From: an uncultured Pelagibacteraceae bacterium
GTDB lineage: Bacteria; Pseudomonadota; Alphaproteobacteria; Pelagibacterales; Pelagibacteraceae
NCBI GenBank assembly: GCA_902595465.1
Contig: CACJQE010000008.1
Span: forward strand, 1 to 64,000
Reading direction: 5' to 3'
DNA: 64,000 bases
Positions 40,249 through 48,457 of the stretch are shown here, one piece after another. Each line of letters starts with the position of its first letter. The first letter of the stretch is position 1. Under the pieces are notes generated by a model. That model did no database searches, had not been told where the DNA came from, and saw nothing but the letters and a program-made list of their open reading frames with translations. The position numbers and the translations under genes were made by a program.

Positions 40249-41077
40249 ATCTAAAAACTCTGCTGATAAAAAAAAAACTATTAAACAAAAAAAATCGAAA
40301 TCTATTAGTAAAATAAAAAAAGCTAAAGTAGCAGTAAAAGGTAAAAAAACAAAAGTTGTAGCTAAAACAAAAAAATCGAAGATACAAAAAAAAATTGTTA
40401 AATCTGTTGCTGGAAAAATTGAAAAAAAAGTTACCTCTGAGACAAACTCAAGTCTCTTGCGTATCCCTAAAAGTAATGAGCAAAAACCTGAAATTAAAAA
40501 AGTTAAAAAACAAGAGACTGAAAAAAAAGAGTATAAAGTAAAAGACTATGTTGTTTATCCAAAACATGGTGTTGGTCAAATTATAGAGTTTAAAAAAATG
40601 AATATTGGTGGGATTGATATAGAGGCGTATATTTTAAAATTTGAAAAAGATAAAGCAAATGGAATGGTGCCTGTAAATAAACAGTCGCACCTTAGACCCC
40701 TAGCTACTATTAACCAAGTAAACAAATGCATGAGTATTTTAAAAAGCAAACCTAAAATCAAGAGAAGTATGTGGAGTAGAAGAGCACAAGAATATGAAGC
40801 AAAAATATCATCTGGTAAAATATATGAGTTGGCAGAAGTTGTGAGAGATCTTAATAAAGGCGATGATCTCATGGTAGATCAATCTTACAGTGAAAGACAG
40901 CTCTTTGAAAAGGCATATGATAGAATTCTTACAGAATTTCAAATTGTGCTTGATGCAAGTATTGAAGATACGCAAAAAAAATTAGATAAAGCTCTAAAAA
41001 GAAATCTAGAAAAACAAATTCAAAAAATTGAAAATAAACCAACTGAAGAAGAAATGTCAGAGGAAATAGCTAAGTAA
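40205..41077 (+). CDS. carD: CarD/CdnL-family RNA polymerase-binding regulator with lysine-rich N-terminal tail
   Basis: CarD-type proteins bind RNA polymerase beta subunit and stabilise open promoter complexes. The CarD Tudor-like domain begins at [18 protein letters not shown] and continues with [14 protein letters not shown], then the helical DNA-binding part ([26 protein letters not shown]). I use the ATG at 40205 (GAGAAG eight bases upstream; 290 residues) instead of an upstream GTG at 40166. It overlaps fdxA by 44 bases. The first about 105 residues are an extraordinary Lys-rich, histone H1-like tail ([24 protein letters not shown]) absent from ordinary CarD proteins of about 160-200 residues. 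Confidence 0.88.
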   Translation: MKKISLINTLKKTFKSKNSADKKKTIKQKKSKSISKIKKAKVAVKGKKTKVVAKTKKSKIQKKIVKSVAGKIEKKVTSETNSSLLRIPKSNEQKPEIKKVKKQETEKKEYKVKDYVVYPKHGVGQIIEFKKMNIGGIDIEAYILKFEKDKANGMVPVNKQSHLRPLATINQVNKCMSILKSKPKIKRSMWSRRAQEYEAKISSGKIYELAEVVRDLNKGDDLMVDQSYSERQLFEKAYDRILTEFQIVLDASIEDTQKKLDKALKRNLEKQIQKIENKPTEEEMSEEIAK

Positions 41078-41114
41078 AAAAAACGCTTCCCACGCAAGCG
41101 CCATGAGAAGCGTT
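41075..41114 (-). terminator. Rho-independent terminator of the 27-residue basic protein gene
   Basis: AACGCTTC (41082-41089) pairs with GAAGCGTT (41107-41114). Read on the minus strand the stem is followed by a run of eight T, then ACTTA. It sits 23 bases after the stop of the small basic gene and overlaps the carD stop region. On plus the downstream sequence (ATTTAATAAAAA) is a weaker T tract, so carD termination here is less certain. Confidence 0.8.
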
Positions 41115-41136
41115 ATTTAATAAAAAGAATACTAAA

Positions 41137-41220
41137 CTATCTTCTTCTTTTCTTTTTAGCTTTTTTCTTAGCTTTTTTCTTAGTTTTCTTTTTAGCAGCT
41201 TTTTTTCTTCTTTTAGCCAT
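41137..41220 (-). CDS. 27-residue Lys/Arg-rich basic protein
   Basis: Short gene read from the bases: MAKRRKKAAKKKTKKKAKKK, then AKKKRRR and a stop. Only Met, Ala, Lys, Arg and Thr are used; it is an extremely basic, probably nucleic-acid-binding peptide similar in composition to the tails of H1-like bacterial proteins. Support for a real gene: a GGGAG ribosome binding site six to eight bases before ATG, a near-consensus promoter with 17-base spacer at 41272-41300, and a strong terminator after the stop. It is a complete stand-alone transcription unit convergent with carD, whose own N-terminal tail has the same Lys-rich composition. Function unknown. Confidence 0.72.
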   Translation of the reverse strand: MAKRRKKAAKKKTKKKAKKKAKKKRRR

Positions 41221-41241
41221 CTTTAGCTCCCTTTTTTAATT

Positions 41242-41260
41242 ACGAATCTTTTTGATTCGT
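41242..41260 (-). promoter_or_regulatory. 5' UTR hairpin before the basic miniprotein gene
   Basis: ACGAATC (41242-41248) and GATTCGT (41254-41260) form a perfect seven-base-pair stem with a five-base loop in the predicted leader, between the promoter and the ribosome binding site. It may stabilise the short mRNA or control its translation. The region up to 41404 shows only A/T-rich sequence besides the promoter. Confidence 0.5.
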
Positions 41261-41271
41261 TTAATTATCTT

Positions 41272-41300
41272 TTTGTAATTTTTTTGAATGGTTATGTCAA
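41272..41300 (-). promoter_or_regulatory. Sigma-70-type promoter of the basic miniprotein gene
   Basis: On the minus strand TTGACA (41300-41295) is followed after exactly 17 bases by TACAAA (41277-41272). The -35 box is a perfect consensus match. The predicted transcript starts near 41265, giving a leader of about 45 bases that contains the hairpin and the GGGAG ribosome binding site. Confidence 0.6.
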
Positions 41301-41404
41301 TTACATAATTTTTTATATCTTTTTAAATTTTTTTTTAAAAAAGTAAAAAATTAATAATTAAAAAAAGTTAAGTAAAATAGCGATAATTAAACAAATTTTT
41401 TCAA

Positions 41405-43114
41405 TTAATTATAAAGATTTTCAAAATTTTTTTTATATTTATTTATAATTTTATATCTTTTTAACTTTAATGTCGGTGTTAACATTCCATTTTCAATTGA
41501 AAATTTTTCATTTAATAAAAAAAACTTTTTAATATTTTCTATTTTTGAAAGATTATTATTTAAATTATTTACTGCATTATTAATTTCTTCATTTGTAATT
41601 TTACTAAATTCATCATTTAAAACTAATAATGCTACCAAATAAGGTTTATTGTCTCCATATACTACCGCTTGTTCAATAAATTCTAGATTTACTAATTCAT
41701 TTTCAATTTTTAATGGAGAAATATTTTCCCCTCCAGGAGTAATGAGAATATCTTTTTTTCTATCAGTAATTTTTAAAAAATTATTTTCAAAAACTCCAAT
41801 ATCACCTGTGTGAAGCCAACCATCTTTTAAAACTTTTTCAGTCTCTTCTTTATTGTTCCAATAGCCCAACATTACATTTTCACCTTTTACTAAAATTTCA
41901 CCGTCCTCGGCTATTTTTACTGCATTCCCCTTAAATGGTGGACCAACAGTATCTATTCTAATATCATCTATTGGATTGCAGCTTACAACTGGAGAAGTTT
42001 CTGTTAATCCATATCCTTGAAGAGTTGGTAACCCTATAGCATTCAGAAAATATCCAACCTCTTTATCTAAGGCACCGCCTCCTGAAACAAAGGTTTTAAG
42101 AGATCCACCAAATTGTGATTTTATTTTTTTTCTTACTAATTTCTCTAGCATGCTATCTTGTATTTTTTCAAGAAAAGTTAAATTTTCTTTTTTTATTTTT
42201 TTTAAACCTAATTCTAGCATTTTAAATATTAATTTTTTTTTCAGTCCTGTAGCTTTTTTAAAATTTGCATTAATTTTTTGGTAAAGATTTTGATAGAATC
42301 TTGGTACAGCTGTCATAATTTCCGGTGAACAATCGCCCATATTTTTAACTAATTTGTCAATGCTTTCTGCATAAAAAATTCTAGCTGCTACAGTTATTTG
42401 TACAAATTGGACAGTGTGCTCATAAGAATGTGAAAGTGGAAGCCATGTAAGGAACTTTGGCTGCTCCTTAGATAATAATGGTTTTAGAATATCTATAGCA
42501 CCCTCACAATTATTTAAGATACCTCCATGACTTAAAATCACTCCTTTAGGATTACCTTGAGTACCTGAAGTATAAATTATACATGATGGATCTTTTCTTG
42601 AGGCTAAAGATTTATGGATTGGTAAATTTTTTTTATTGTTGTTTTGGATTAAGTCTCCAAAATTAATATAATCAATTTCTACATCTGGTAACTTTTCAAA
42701 TGAAAAAATTTTTTTTATAAATTTTTTGTCCTTAATAATATTTTTCAATTTATTAAATTGTTCAATGTTTGAGACAAAAATTATAGTTGGGCTGCAATCA
42801 TTAAGAATATAATTGTAGTCATTTTCTGCATAAGTTGTGTAAGCTGGAACAGTTATCCCGTCTGATAACATAATAGATAAGTCTGTGATAAACCATTCAG
42901 GTCTATTTTCAGAAATTAACAAACATCTATCACCTTTTGATATTACTTTTCTTAATTCATTGGAAACTAAATTAATAAAATTATAGGTTTCTTGCCAAGT
43001 ATAATTTTTTTTATTATTACCTAAAGTTGATAATAAAATTTTGTCTTTATTAGTTTGTTTATTAAACTGATCAAAAAAAAGTTCAGTTAAATTATTAATT
43101 TGTTTTAAGTTCAT
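41405..43114 (-). CDS. Long-chain acyl-CoA synthetase (AMP-forming)
   Basis: Activates fatty acids to acyl-CoA. The 569 residues carry the ANL-superfamily motifs IIYTSGTQGNPKGVILSHGG, GYGLTETSPVVSCNP and the linker region DGWLHTGDIGVFENNFLKITDRKKDI, in the FadD15/FAA group also called AMP-dependent long-chain fatty-acid ligases. I start at ATG 43114 (MNLKQINNLTELFFDQF); an upstream in-frame TTG would lie inside tRNA-Leu. Only eight bases separate the encoded CCA of tRNA-Leu from this ATG, so the gene is almost certainly on the tRNA transcript and has no room for its own ribosome binding site after tRNA processing. Confidence 0.9.
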   Translation of the reverse strand: MNLKQINNLTELFFDQFNKQTNKDKILLSTLGNNKKNYTWQETYNFINLVSNELRKVISKGDRCLLISENRPEWFITDLSIMLSDGITVPAYTTYAENDYNYILNDCSPTIIFVSNIEQFNKLKNIIKDKKFIKKIFSFEKLPDVEIDYINFGDLIQNNNKKNLPIHKSLASRKDPSCIIYTSGTQGNPKGVILSHGGILNNCEGAIDILKPLLSKEQPKFLTWLPLSHSYEHTVQFVQITVAARIFYAESIDKLVKNMGDCSPEIMTAVPRFYQNLYQKINANFKKATGLKKKLIFKMLELGLKKIKKENLTFLEKIQDSMLEKLVRKKIKSQFGGSLKTFVSGGGALDKEVGYFLNAIGLPTLQGYGLTETSPVVSCNPIDDIRIDTVGPPFKGNAVKIAEDGEILVKGENVMLGYWNNKEETEKVLKDGWLHTGDIGVFENNFLKITDRKKDILITPGGENISPLKIENELVNLEFIEQAVVYGDNKPYLVALLVLNDEFSKITNEEINNAVNNLNNNLSKIENIKKFFLLNEKFSIENGMLTPTLKLKRYKIINKYKKNFENLYN

Positions 43115-43122
43115 ATATTTTT

Positions 43123-43209
43123 TGGTGGGCAAAGAGAGAATCGAACTCTCACAGTATTACTACTATTGGATTTTGAGTCCAACGCGTCTACCAGTTCCGC
43201 CATTCGCCC
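43123..43209 (-). tRNA. tRNA-Leu (CAA)
   Basis: Minus-strand class II tRNA of 87 nt: acceptor stem GGGCGAA/TTTGCCC, D-arm with GGCGGAACTGGTAGACGC, anticodon stem TTGGA/TCCAA with loop CTCAAAA giving anticodon CAA, long variable arm, T-arm GAGAGTTCGATTCTCTC, discriminator A and encoded CCA (43123-43125 on plus). The acyl-CoA synthetase start codon follows after eight bases. Confidence 0.97.
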
Positions 43210-43274
43210 ATTTATTTTTAATTTCATAGAATATAAATAATAGTATTAAAACACTATTTATAATAAAAGAAAAT

Positions 43275-43883
43275 ATGTTTAAGGAACTTTTTAATAAAAC
43301 AATTAAACTTGCAGGACATAAAAATTCAAAAAAAATTTTAGGGTTTATATCTTTTATTGAGAGTTTTATATTTCCTATTCCACCAGATGTTCTTATTATT
43401 CCAATGACTATTGCCGACAGACAAAGATGGATGAAGATAGCAATTATTGCTACGACAGGATCAGTCTTAGGTGCGTGTTTGGGATATTTCATAGGATATG
43501 TTTTTTTCAATGAAATTGGAATTAAGATTTTTGAGCTTTACAGTGTAGATAATACTTCATTTTTAAAAGATAAAATTTCATCAGATGGAGGAGTTTTTGC
43601 ATGGGCGACTTTGCTTGCTATAGCGGGTTTTACACCCATCCCATTTAAATTGCTCACAATAACTAGTGGATTTGTTCAATTTAATATTGTCTATTTTATA
43701 ATTGTCTCCTTACTAACAAGAGGGTCTAGATTTTTTATAATAGCTTTCTTGGTTGGAAATTTTGGTCCAGCTATGAAAACAATAATTGAAAAAAAGCTGC
43801 TTAAAGTTTCAATAATAATCTCAATTGTATTGATAGTTTTTGCTTTTTTAATTTATAAATTTTTACAAAACTTTATGAACTAA
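43275..43883 (+). CDS. YqaA/DedA-family membrane protein
   Basis: Inner-membrane protein of the VTT (SNARE-associated) group, 202 residues with about four to five helices. FISFIESFIFPIPPDVLIIP (about 27-46) and AGFTPIPFKLLTITSGF are the paired family motifs with conserved prolines, similar to reentrant loops of DedA proteins that move polyprenyl phosphates or other lipids. It is divergent from tRNA-Leu, and dsbB starts one base after its stop; the three genes yqaA-dsbB-coq7 look co-transcribed. Confidence 0.87.
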   Translation: MFKELFNKTIKLAGHKNSKKILGFISFIESFIFPIPPDVLIIPMTIADRQRWMKIAIIATTGSVLGACLGYFIGYVFFNEIGIKIFELYSVDNTSFLKDKISSDGGVFAWATLLAIAGFTPIPFKLLTITSGFVQFNIVYFIIVSLLTRGSRFFIIAFLVGNFGPAMKTIIEKKLLKVSIIISIVLIVFAFLIYKFLQNFMN

Positions 43884-43884
43884 A

Positions 43885-44358
43885 ATGAATTTTATTTTAA
43901 AACGAAAAAATATTTATTTATTTATTTTTATATACTCAATTATTGCTATATTATCTGCGATCTATATTGAAAAAGTTCTTGGGTATTTACCGTGTAAATT
44001 ATGTATTTATCAAAGAATTCCTTTTTTAGTAGCGATCTTCATTTGTTTTTTGGGATATAACTATATTAAATCTGATAGAATATTAATTGCTTTAATCATT
44101 ACATTCTCACTGAGCACTGCTCTTGCAGGATATCATTTTGGTATAGAAAATGGCATTTTTGATGAATATGCTGGTTGCACAAACACAAATATAGATATCA
44201 CGAATAAAGAAAAAATAATCGAAAGTCTTGGAATGGTTAAAAATTGTAAAGATGTAGAGTTTACCATTTTAGGCATATCTTTATCAGGATTGAATTTTTT
44301 AACATCTTTACTAATTGTATTATTTTCGCTAAGAGCTCTTGTTTATGAAAAAGACTAA
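43885..44358 (+). CDS. dsbB: DsbB-family disulfide bond formation protein
   Basis: Four-helix membrane protein that passes electrons from DsbA-type oxidases to quinone. The 157 residues have the first periplasmic CxxC in YLPCKLCIYQRIPF (about 32-45) and a second cysteine pair at GCTNTN and KNCKDVEF, as in the family. The gene starts one base after yqaA and overlaps coq7. No dsbA is visible in the window, so its partner is encoded elsewhere. Confidence 0.9.
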   Translation: MNFILKRKNIYLFIFIYSIIAILSAIYIEKVLGYLPCKLCIYQRIPFLVAIFICFLGYNYIKSDRILIALIITFSLSTALAGYHFGIENGIFDEYAGCTNTNIDITNKEKIIESLGMVKNCKDVEFTILGISLSGLNFLTSLLIVLFSLRALVYEKD

Positions 44359-44878
44359 CAAGAAAAAATTAGAAGAATTTATTAGAGTTGATCACGCAGG
44401 TGAAAGAGGTGCAATTAAAATATATGAAGGTCAACTTTTAGCACTGAAAACATTTAAAAAAGATCCTGAACTATTAAAATTAGTAGAAGAAATGAGAGAA
44501 CATGAGCAAGAACATAGTGATTTTTTTGAAAATGAAATCAGAGAAAGAAATATAAAACCAACTAAATTTTTACCACTATGGGATTTATTAGGAGTAGGTT
44601 TAGGTTTCGGCTCAACAATATTAGGAAAGAAGGCAGCAATGCTATGTACAGCCTCTGTTGAGGAAGTAATTGATAAACATTACCAAAGTCAAATAGATCA
44701 ATTACAAGATGACGAGAAAAAACTTAAAGAAAAAATTAAAAAATTTAGAGCTGATGAATTGGAACATAAAGATATTGCATATGAGCACGGCGCAACAAAA
44801 AAAGGATTATATTCATTAATGGATAAAATTATTAAAACTGGCTCAAAAATTGCTATAAATATCTCTGAAAAAATTTAA
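44345..44878 (+). CDS. coq7: Coq7-type demethoxyubiquinone hydroxylase
   Basis: Di-iron monooxygenase that introduces the C6 hydroxyl of ubiquinone. The 177 residues include RVDHAGERGAIKIYEGQL (about 14-31), EHEQEHSDFF, CTASVEEVIDKHYQ and DELEHKDIAYEHGA, supplying the two E...ExxH iron sites. I start at ATG 44345 rather than an in-frame TTG at 44339; it overlaps dsbB by 14 bases. Together with UbiE and UbiB further right it covers several ubiquinone steps. Confidence 0.94.
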   Translation: MKKTNKKKLEEFIRVDHAGERGAIKIYEGQLLALKTFKKDPELLKLVEEMREHEQEHSDFFENEIRERNIKPTKFLPLWDLLGVGLGFGSTILGKKAAMLCTASVEEVIDKHYQSQIDQLQDDEKKLKEKIKKFRADELEHKDIAYEHGATKKGLYSLMDKIIKTGSKIAINISEKI

Positions 44879-45447
44879 CTAGGATCTAATTCTACATCCC
44901 AATATAAATAATCCATCCAACTGCTGTGTAGAAAATTAGGAGGAAAATTCTTCCCATTTCTATGAAGATCTTCTGTTGTTGGTTGAAAAGGCCATTGATT
45001 TAACTTCATTCCAGAATTTTTTAGCAATCTTCCACCTTTTTTTACATTACATGCTGAGCATGCAGTAACAACGTTTTCCCAATCAGTTTTTCCACCTTTT
45101 GATCTTGGAAGAAGATGGTCAAAAGTTAGTTCATCATCACTTCCACAATATTGACAACTAAACTTATCTCTTAGAAAAACATTAAATCTTGTGAAATTTG
45201 GATTTGAACGAGGCTTTATAAAGGATTTTAATGCAATAACACTTGGTAACTGCATAGAGAATGATGGGCTTCTTATCATTCTATCATAATTACTTACAAT
45301 TGAGACTCTATCTAAAAATACAGATTTAATAGCGTCTTGCCATGACCATAATGATAAAGGATAATAACTTAATGGTCTATAATCTGCATTAAGAACTAGA
45401 GCCGGACATTTTTCAAGTGAAAGGTTTTCATTGATCATCAGAGTCAT
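44875..45447 (-). CDS. HNH endonuclease-domain protein
   Basis: A 190-residue protein common in alphaproteobacteria near housekeeping genes. The N-terminal half (ALVLNADYRPLSYYPLSLWSW) is the family-specific part, and the HNH core comprises CQYCGSDDELTFDHLLPRSKGG and NVVTACSACNVKKGGRLL, with two CxxC zinc pairs and His-Asn metal/catalytic residues. The biological role of this type is unclear; no restriction or mobile partner is nearby. It converges on coq7 with a four-base overlap. Confidence 0.88.
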   Translation of the reverse strand: MTLMINENLSLEKCPALVLNADYRPLSYYPLSLWSWQDAIKSVFLDRVSIVSNYDRMIRSPSFSMQLPSVIALKSFIKPRSNPNFTRFNVFLRDKFSCQYCGSDDELTFDHLLPRSKGGKTDWENVVTACSACNVKKGGRLLKNSGMKLNQWPFQPTTEDLHRNGKNFPPNFLHSSWMDYLYWDVELDPS

Positions 45448-45506
45448 AACTATTTAATATATTATATTATTATTATTAATCAATGTAACAAAAAAGTTAT
45501 TTCTCT

Positions 45507-46163
45507 TTAAATATCAAAATTATCTTTGATAAATTTTAATGCATTACTTGAAGCTTCAACTGGTATATGATGGTCGCAGTCTTTGATCATTGAAGTTTCT
45601 ATACTAATATTATTGCGTGTAAAAAAATCTTTTGCTTCCAATAAATTGTAGGGTGGAACTATTTCATCTTTTTCACCATGAATTAATAAAGTTTTTGTTT
45701 TAGAAATTAATCTTAAACTAAGGTCCTCTTTATCAATAATCTTTCCAGAAAATCCAACAATGCAATTAAAGGGATCTTTAGAAGTTAAGCCCAAGTTAAT
45801 TGACATCATGCAACCCTGACTAAATCCAGATAAACATATCTCTGAATTTTCCAAATTATATTCTGCTTTAACTTCTTCAATGTATTTTCTTAATTTATCT
45901 TCAGCTTTTTTTACTTCATTTAAAATATAATTTTTATCATTTGTTTCTAAATCAAACCATTGATAACCAATTGGATTAATTTTACATGGTTCATGTCCAT
46001 TCGGACATAAGAATACCGTATTGGTTAAAAACCTTTTCCAATTTAGAGTTAACATACTTATATCTTTTCCATCTCCGCCGTATCCATGAAGTAAAATTAC
46101 TGCATTTTTGATGTCAGACCCATTTTCAGGTTTTATAATTGTTGATTCAAGGCAAAATGTCAT
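45507..46163 (-). CDS. Phospholipase/carboxylesterase-family alpha/beta hydrolase
   Basis: Small cytosolic serine esterase of 218 residues. VILLHGYGGDGKD is the oxyanion loop, SGFSQGCMMS holds the nucleophile serine (about residue 115), HGEKDEIVPP the aspartate and KDCDHHIPVEA the histidine. This is the YpfH/EstB-like group (Abhydrolase_2). It stands 59 bases upstream of the HNH gene on the same strand and is divergent from the HIG1-type gene across a 49-base gap that must contain both promoters. Confidence 0.87.
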   Translation of the reverse strand: MTFCLESTIIKPENGSDIKNAVILLHGYGGDGKDISMLTLNWKRFLTNTVFLCPNGHEPCKINPIGYQWFDLETNDKNYILNEVKKAEDKLRKYIEEVKAEYNLENSEICLSGFSQGCMMSINLGLTSKDPFNCIVGFSGKIIDKEDLSLRLISKTKTLLIHGEKDEIVPPYNLLEAKDFFTRNNISIETSMIKDCDHHIPVEASSNALKFIKDNFDI

Positions 46164-46212
46164 AGATAAGTAATTATGTTTTTTTATTTTAAAAAGAAAC
46201 TAAAATCAAAGC

Positions 46213-46413
46213 ATGATTTCTGAAATATTTGTCAAAATTGCAGCGATTGTTTTGCTTGCAGCTGTAGCTGTAGTCTTAATTCTTGGAATTAGAACTCTTT
46301 TTAAAGGAGATGGAGATAAAAAAACATCTAACAAATTAATGCAGCTTAGAGTTTTACTACAATTTGTTGCTATAATTGTGCTTGTAGCATTAGCTTACTT
46401 TTATAAAAATTAA
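46213..46413 (+). CDS. HIG1-domain twin-transmembrane small protein
   Basis: A 66-residue protein with two membrane helices (about 7-26 and 44-63) separated by a short charged loop GDGDKKTSNKLMQLRVLLQF. The NKLMQLRVLLQ segment fits the HIG1/DUF2909-like proteins of alphaproteobacteria, related to mitochondrial factors associated with cytochrome oxidase. The role here is by family resemblance only. Its 3' end overlaps the convergent thioredoxin gene by four bases. Confidence 0.78.
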   Translation: MISEIFVKIAAIVLLAAVAVVLILGIRTLFKGDGDKKTSNKLMQLRVLLQFVAIIVLVALAYFYKN

Positions 46414-46940
46414 TTTAATTCATTTAACCAATTTAAAAATTCATCACTGTTAAAATCTATTGAGCCAACAATTCTTGCAAACTCATAACCATCTTTATCA
46501 ATGAATAGTGTTGTGGGTATTCCTCTTAATTTTAAATTTTTTGCAATTCCAGCACCATCACCAACAAAAACTTGTAATTCTTCTATGAGCAGTTCATCAA
46601 AAAACTTTTTAGATTTCCTAATATTTTCTCCACCTATATTTATTGGGATAATCTTTAATTTTTTTTCATCCTTAAGTTTTTGAAGATTACTTAAAGATGG
46701 CATTTCCTCTCTACAAGGCGCACACCATGTTGCCCAAAAATTCAGAATAATTAATTCAGACTTAAAATCTTTCAAATTAACTTTATTTCCAGCCTCATTT
46801 AAAAAATCAAAAAACTTAATTTTTTGTTTTTTCTCATAAATTATTAGATTTTTTATATTAGGCGCTTCTATTGAATATGAATAACTAAATGATATGAAGT
46901 AAAGTAATATTATTTTAATGGATATAAATATAAATTTCAT
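46410..46940 (-). CDS. TlpA/ResA-like thioredoxin-family protein
   Basis: Periplasmic or membrane-anchored thiol reductant, 176 residues from the ATG at 46940. The N-terminus MKFIFISIKIILLYFISFSY is a signal/anchor sequence. The thioredoxin fold shows NFWATWCAPCREEMPSL with redox motif CAPC and GIPTTLFIDKDG with the cis-proline. Longer in-frame starts (ATG 46961, TTG 46979) would run into the divergent argH start and were not used. Likely reduces cytochrome-c or copper-site cysteines, as in TlpA/ResA proteins. Confidence 0.88.
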   Translation of the reverse strand: MKFIFISIKIILLYFISFSYSYSIEAPNIKNLIIYEKKQKIKFFDFLNEAGNKVNLKDFKSELIILNFWATWCAPCREEMPSLSNLQKLKDEKKLKIIPINIGGENIRKSKKFFDELLIEELQVFVGDGAGIAKNLKLRGIPTTLFIDKDGYEFARIVGSIDFNSDEFLNWLNELN

Positions 46941-46959
46941 AAATTTGTAATTGAATAAC

Positions 46960-48348
46960 ATGAGTAAAAATAAAAACAATAAACCAATTTGGGGTACAAG
47001 AATTAAGAAGAATGCGTCAACTTTATTTAAAAAAGTTGGTAGTTCATTGCAAATAGATAAAAGACTATTTAAAGAAGATATCGAGGGATCAATTGTTCAT
47101 GTCGAAATGCTTCACAAACAGAAAATTATAAATTTCAGGATAAAAAATAAAATAATTTGGGGATTAAAAAGAATTAAAAATGAAATTGTAAAAAAAAAAT
47201 TCAATTTTAATTATGATTTAGAGGATATTCATATGAATATAGAAAACAGATTATTTGAACTTATTGGTGACGATGCTGGATATGTTCATACTGCTAGATC
47301 TAGAAATGATCAGGTAATTACCGACCTTAAATTATGGTTAAAAGAAGCAACAAAAAAAATAATAATTTTATTAGATAATACAAATTCAAATATTCTAAAT
47401 CTTGCACAAAAAAATATCAGAACAATTATGCCAGGATTTACACATTTAAAAAATGCACAACCACTATCTTTAGCACATTATCTACTAGCATATGTTGAAA
47501 TGTTTAAGAGAGATAAGAAAAAATTTAAAAATAATTTAGAATTTTTAGATGAAAATCCTTTAGGTGTAGGGGCTTTATCTGGCACCTCTTTTAAAATTGA
47601 CAGAAATTACACCACGAAAAAACTTAAATTTAAAAAACCAACAAACAATTCTGTAGATACTGTATCTGATAGAGATTTTGTTCTAGACTTTTTGTATTCT
47701 TCTCTGGCTTGCTCTTTACACATTTCTAGAATTGCTGAAGAACTAATAATTTGGAATTCTGATGCATTTAACTTGATAACTTTAAATGATAGACTAGTAA
47801 CCGGTTCTTCTATAATGCCACAAAAAAAGAATCCTGATCCATTGGAATATTTGAGAGGTAAAACTGGAATATTTATTGGAAATATCAATTCTATGATTTC
47901 AATATTAAAGGGCTTACCTTTATCATATTTTAAAGATTTACAGGATGACAAAGAAATTGTTTTTAAAACAAATGATCAATTAAAAATATCGCTATCATTA
48001 TTGAATGATGTGTTAAAAAATTTAATAATAAATAAAAAAAGTATGCTATCCCTTGCGGAAAAAGGATTTACTACAGCCACAGATTTAACTGATTACATTG
48101 TAAGAGAACTTGGATATCCATTTAGAAAGGCATACATACAAACAGCAAAAATAATTAATCTAGCTGAAAAAAAAAACAAAAAACTTCACGAACTAAAATT
48201 GAAAGAAATAAATCAAATTGAGCCAAAACTTACATTAAATGTTTATAAAATACTAAATCTTGAAAATTCAATTAATTCAAAAAAATCTTATGGCGGAACT
48301 TCTTTTGAGAACGTTAAGAAAATGATAAAAAAAGCAAGAAATGAGTAA
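46960..48348 (+). CDS. argH: Argininosuccinate lyase
   Basis: Last step of arginine synthesis, splitting argininosuccinate to arginine and fumarate. The 462 residues from ATG 46960 begin with KPIWGTRIKK, contain HTARSRNDQVITDLKLWL (about 94-111) and the fumarase/aspartase signature GSSIMPQKKNPDPLEYLRG. An in-frame TTG at 46951 was rejected. First gene of a plus-strand unit argH-lptM-like-lysA-plsC; it overlaps the lipoprotein gene by eight bases. Confidence 0.96.
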   Translation: MSKNKNNKPIWGTRIKKNASTLFKKVGSSLQIDKRLFKEDIEGSIVHVEMLHKQKIINFRIKNKIIWGLKRIKNEIVKKKFNFNYDLEDIHMNIENRLFELIGDDAGYVHTARSRNDQVITDLKLWLKEATKKIIILLDNTNSNILNLAQKNIRTIMPGFTHLKNAQPLSLAHYLLAYVEMFKRDKKKFKNNLEFLDENPLGVGALSGTSFKIDRNYTTKKLKFKKPTNNSVDTVSDRDFVLDFLYSSLACSLHISRIAEELIIWNSDAFNLITLNDRLVTGSSIMPQKKNPDPLEYLRGKTGIFIGNINSMISILKGLPLSYFKDLQDDKEIVFKTNDQLKISLSLLNDVLKNLIINKKSMLSLAEKGFTTATDLTDYIVRELGYPFRKAYIQTAKIINLAEKKNKKLHELKLKEINQIEPKLTLNVYKILNLENSINSKKSYGGTSFENVKKMIKKARNE

Positions 48349-48457
48349 AAAAATTTTAATTATTATACTTTGTTTATATTTTGTAGTTGCTTGTGGGCGT
48401 AAAGGCGATCCAGAGTATAAATCTGAATTAAGTGAGAATATTCAAAAAGTATTATGA
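48341..48457 (+). CDS. lptM: LptM/YifL-like small lipoprotein, 38 residues
   Basis: Read from the bases: MSKKILIIILCLYFVVACGR, then KGDPEYKSELSEN to the stop. The signal peptide ends in a lipobox VVAC with Cys18 as lipidation site, followed by GRKGDPEY, close to the CG-K-GP motif of the LptM (YifL) family, which in E. coli assists LptD disulfide maturation. The ATG lies inside the argH end and the stop overlaps lysA (ATGA). A lipoprotein of this kind before dapF/lysA genes is a conserved arrangement, which supports it being real. Confidence 0.85.
   Translation: MSKKILIIILCLYFVVACGRKGDPEYKSELSENIQKVL

Noticed and set aside
43115-43132. Longer acyl-CoA synthetase start at TTG 43132
   Set aside because: That start lies inside tRNA-Leu; the ATG at 43114 is the first start outside it.
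43163-43510. A 115-residue minus-strand frame ending in GGTGRRVGLK
   Set aside because: It runs antisense to yqaA and into tRNA-Leu; the ending is the usual tRNA translation artefact.
46941-46979. Longer thioredoxin starts at ATG 46961 or TTG 46979
   Set aside because: They run over the divergent argH start; the ATG at 46940 gives a normal signal sequence.
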